The position numbers were made by a program, and so were the translations under genes. A stretch of 64,000 nt of DNA from an uncultured delta proteobacterium. GTDB lineage: Bacteria > Desulfobacterota > Desulfobulbia > Desulfobulbales > Desulfurivibrionaceae. Where the stretch lies: contig CAIPYE010000001.1 in the NCBI GenBank assembly GCA_903869265.1, positions 248,001 to 312,000 on the forward strand, given 5' to 3'. Positions 62,211 through 64,000 of the stretch are shown here, piece by piece (position 1 is the first letter of the stretch; every line of letters begins with the position of its first letter). Under the pieces are notes generated by a model. It was not told the DNA's origin. It saw only the letters and a program-made list of their open reading frames with translations, and searched no databases.

Positions 62211-64000
62211 ATGACCACCTTTGCTGACCTTGGCATCCATCCCGACATCATCACCGGCCTTGAAGCCCTGGGCTTTACCGCGCCAACCCCGGTGCAAGAA
62301 CAGATCATCCCAATCCTCCTCAAAGACCCGGTGGATATTGTCGGCCTGGCCCAAACCGGCACCGGCAAGACCGCGGCCTTCGGCATTCCCCTGGTGCAGC
62401 TCTGCAACCCAGACAGCCGCAAGACCCAGGCCCTGGTCCTTTGCCCGACCCGGGAACTTTGCATGCAGGTTGCCCGCGACCTCAACGCCTTTGCCAAAAA
62501 TCTGCCCGCCATCCGGGTGTGCGCCGTCTACGGCGGCGCCAGCATCGACAACCAGATCCGCTCCTTGCGGCAGGGGGCCCCGATTATAGTCGCCACCCCC
62601 GGCCGGTTGCACGACCTGATGCGCCGCCAGGTGATCGATCTTTCCGCCATCCGCTCGGTGGTGCTGGACGAAGCCGACGAAATGCTACAGATGGGCTTCC
62701 AGGACGAGCTGAACGCCATCCTTGCCCAAACCCCGGCCGACAAACACACCCTGTTGTTTTCCGCCACCATGCCGCAGAGCGTGGCCTCCATTTCCAGGAA
62801 ATACATGAAAAACCCGCTGGAGATCACGGTGGGCACTCGCAATGCCGGGTCGGAAAACATCCGGCACATCTATTACATGGTCCACGCCAAGGACCGCTAC
62901 CTGGCCCTGCGCAGACTGGTTGACATGAACCCTGACATGTACGCCATCATCTTCTGCCGTACCCGCCAGGAAGTCAACGAGGTCGCGGACAAACTCTCCA
63001 AGAATGGCTACAACGCCGACCCCCTACACGGCGAACTCTCCCAGAGCCAGCGCGATTACGTGATGCAGCGTTTTCGCAGCAAGTCGGTGCAGTTGCTGGT
63101 GGCCACCGATGTGGCGGCCCGCGGCCTTGACGTCACCGACCTGACCCACGTGATCAACTACAACCTGCCCGATGACAGCGCCAACTACACCCACCGCAGC
63201 GGCCGCACCGGCCGGGCCGGCAAGACCGGCATCTCCATCTCTATTATCCATATGCGCGAACAGTTCCGCATCAAGGAGATCGAGAGCAAGCTGAAAAGGC
63301 AATTCGAACTGGGCAAGGTTCCATCCGGCCATGAGGTCTGCAAAAAACAACTGCTTCATAAGATCGAGACCATCAAAAAAGTCGAGGTAAACCTAGCTCA
63401 GCTGGCACCCTTCATGGAGGCGATCACCGAGGCTCTGGCCGATCTTGACCGCGACGAGCTGATCCTGCGTTTTGTTTCCCAGGAGTTTGCCGACGTTTTG
63501 ACCCATTACCAAAATGCCCCGGACATCAATGTCTCAGAGAAGGGCCGCGGCCAAGAGGGCGATTACAAGCGCCAGGAGAGCAGGTTTTCTCGGCAGGAAC
63601 GCCCGGAAAGCAGATTCGCCCGGCAGGATGACCGCGAACGCGTAAATTTTAGCCGGTTCTACCTCAATATCGGCGAAAAAGACGGCCTCTCTCCGGCGCG
63701 ACTCATCGGCCAGATCAATGACGCCAGCCGTTCCGCCTCCATCAAGGTCGGCCGCATAGAGATCCTGGACCATACCGCCATGTTGGAAGCAGACAGCCGA
63801 TTTGCCCAGAAAGTCCTTGAGGTGTTCCAGGGCCTCAAGATCAATGGGAGGGACGTTGAGGTAAAAACCATGGACGCCCCCAAGGGCCGCTCGGCAAAAC
63901 CAGCGTATCCGGGGCGTAGCGGCGCGAAACCGTACAAGTCCTCCGGCTCGTATAAGCCCTCCAGCTCGGGCAAACCATATTCTTCAAGCAAGCCCGCAAC
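62211..64000 (+). CDS. DEAD-box RNA helicase, CsdA/DeaD-like (3' end outside window)
   Basis: 596 codons to the edge with no stop. Q motif with FTAPTPVQEQ, Walker A AQTGTGKT, PTRELC, VATPGRL, DEAD box VLDEADEM, SAT, then the C-terminal helicase domain (IIFCRTRQEVNEVADKL, ATDVAARGLDV, HRSGRTGR). About 440-560 is a DbpA-type RNA-binding domain (FYLNIGEKDGLSPARLIG), and the tail is lysine/serine/glycine-rich and continues beyond. Likely ribosome assembly or mRNA remodelling, often cold-induced. AAGGA lies upstream of the ATG. Confidence 0.95.
   Translation, partial: MTTFADLGIHPDIITGLEALGFTAPTPVQEQIIPILLKDPVDIVGLAQTGTGKTAAFGIPLVQLCNPDSRKTQALVLCPTRELCMQVARDLNAFAKNLPAIRVCAVYGGASIDNQIRSLRQGAPIIVATPGRLHDLMRRQVIDLSAIRSVVLDEADEMLQMGFQDELNAILAQTPADKHTLLFSATMPQSVASISRKYMKNPLEITVGTRNAGSENIRHIYYMVHAKDRYLALRRLVDMNPDMYAIIFCRTRQEVNEVADKLSKNGYNADPLHGELSQSQRDYVMQRFRSKSVQLLVATDVAARGLDVTDLTHVINYNLPDDSANYTHRSGRTGRAGKTGISISIIHMREQFRIKEIESKLKRQFELGKVPSGHEVCKKQLLHKIETIKKVEVNLAQLAPFMEAITEALADLDRDELILRFVSQEFADVLTHYQNAPDINVSEKGRGQEGDYKRQESRFSRQERPESRFARQDDRERVNFSRFYLNIGEKDGLSPARLIGQINDASRSASIKVGRIEILDHTAMLEADSRFAQKVLEVFQGLKINGRDVEVKTMDAPKGRSAKPAYPGRSGAKPYKSSGSYKPSSSGKPYSSSKPA

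Overview
The window reads as chromosomal DNA of a Gram-negative, anaerobic, sulfur-metabolising bacterium, most likely a Desulfobacterota (deltaproteobacterial) member close to Desulfobulbales. That is inferred from the mixture seen: sigma-54 regulators, multihaem c-type cytochromes with a Ccs (ResB/CcsA-type) maturation system, NrfD-type quinone-linked membrane subunits, periplasmic rhodaneses with a probable selenocysteine, LolA and heptose kinase (outer membrane), and DUF370/RemA beside gmk. No phage, transposon or CRISPR array was seen.

Layout. 1-2870: 3' end of an NtrC-type activator, then a sigma-54 promoter, a stand-alone receiver protein and a periplasmic triple rhodanese whose reading frame crosses an in-frame TGA followed by a SECIS-like hairpin. 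3028-6909: GntR/TauE pair, then a c-di-AMP (ydaO-type) riboswitch in front of a KimA-type K+ importer. 7051-10621: hldA, yicC, remA-like, gmk, rlmB. 10739-15194: methanogen-output-domain protein, large hybrid kinase, TetR regulator and a monohaem cytochrome. 15250-22175 (minus): S1-domain protein, phosphoesterase, cobD, cobU, a B12-binding radical SAM enzyme, lolA, murI. 22523-25536 (minus): MucR-like protein, GGDEF, HDOD, small accessory protein. 25776-32854: fmdB-like, queA, DUF2065, ispG, proS, relA/spoT, rpmB. 33305-35971: ResB, CcsA-type protein and a trihaem cytochrome c7.

36178-45126 is the most distinctive part. There are two paralogous NrfD genes, each followed by a cysteine-bearing MerR regulator. 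A Tat-type ferredoxin and a trihaem cytochrome lie beside the first. Between the modules is a divergent sigma-54 activator with three tandem cysteine-rich PAS repeats. One NrfD gene has a near-perfect sigma-54 promoter and the other a sigma-70 promoter and a 36-residue membrane peptide. An 18-base sequence is shared by the two upstream regions. Together they look like a regulated periplasm-to-quinone electron-transfer system.

46094-56462: PBP1A, CBS proteins, a PabB-PabC fusion, NAD(P)HX repair enzyme, and a Cache/PAS/GAF hybrid kinase broken by one extra base in a G run. 56718-59021: tRNA-Arg(CCT), LemA and two TPM-domain proteins. 59233-61929: arsenic-type operon (permease, ACR3, ArsC) behind a promoter overlapped by a 32-base palindrome. 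62211-end: DEAD-box helicase, cut by the window edge.
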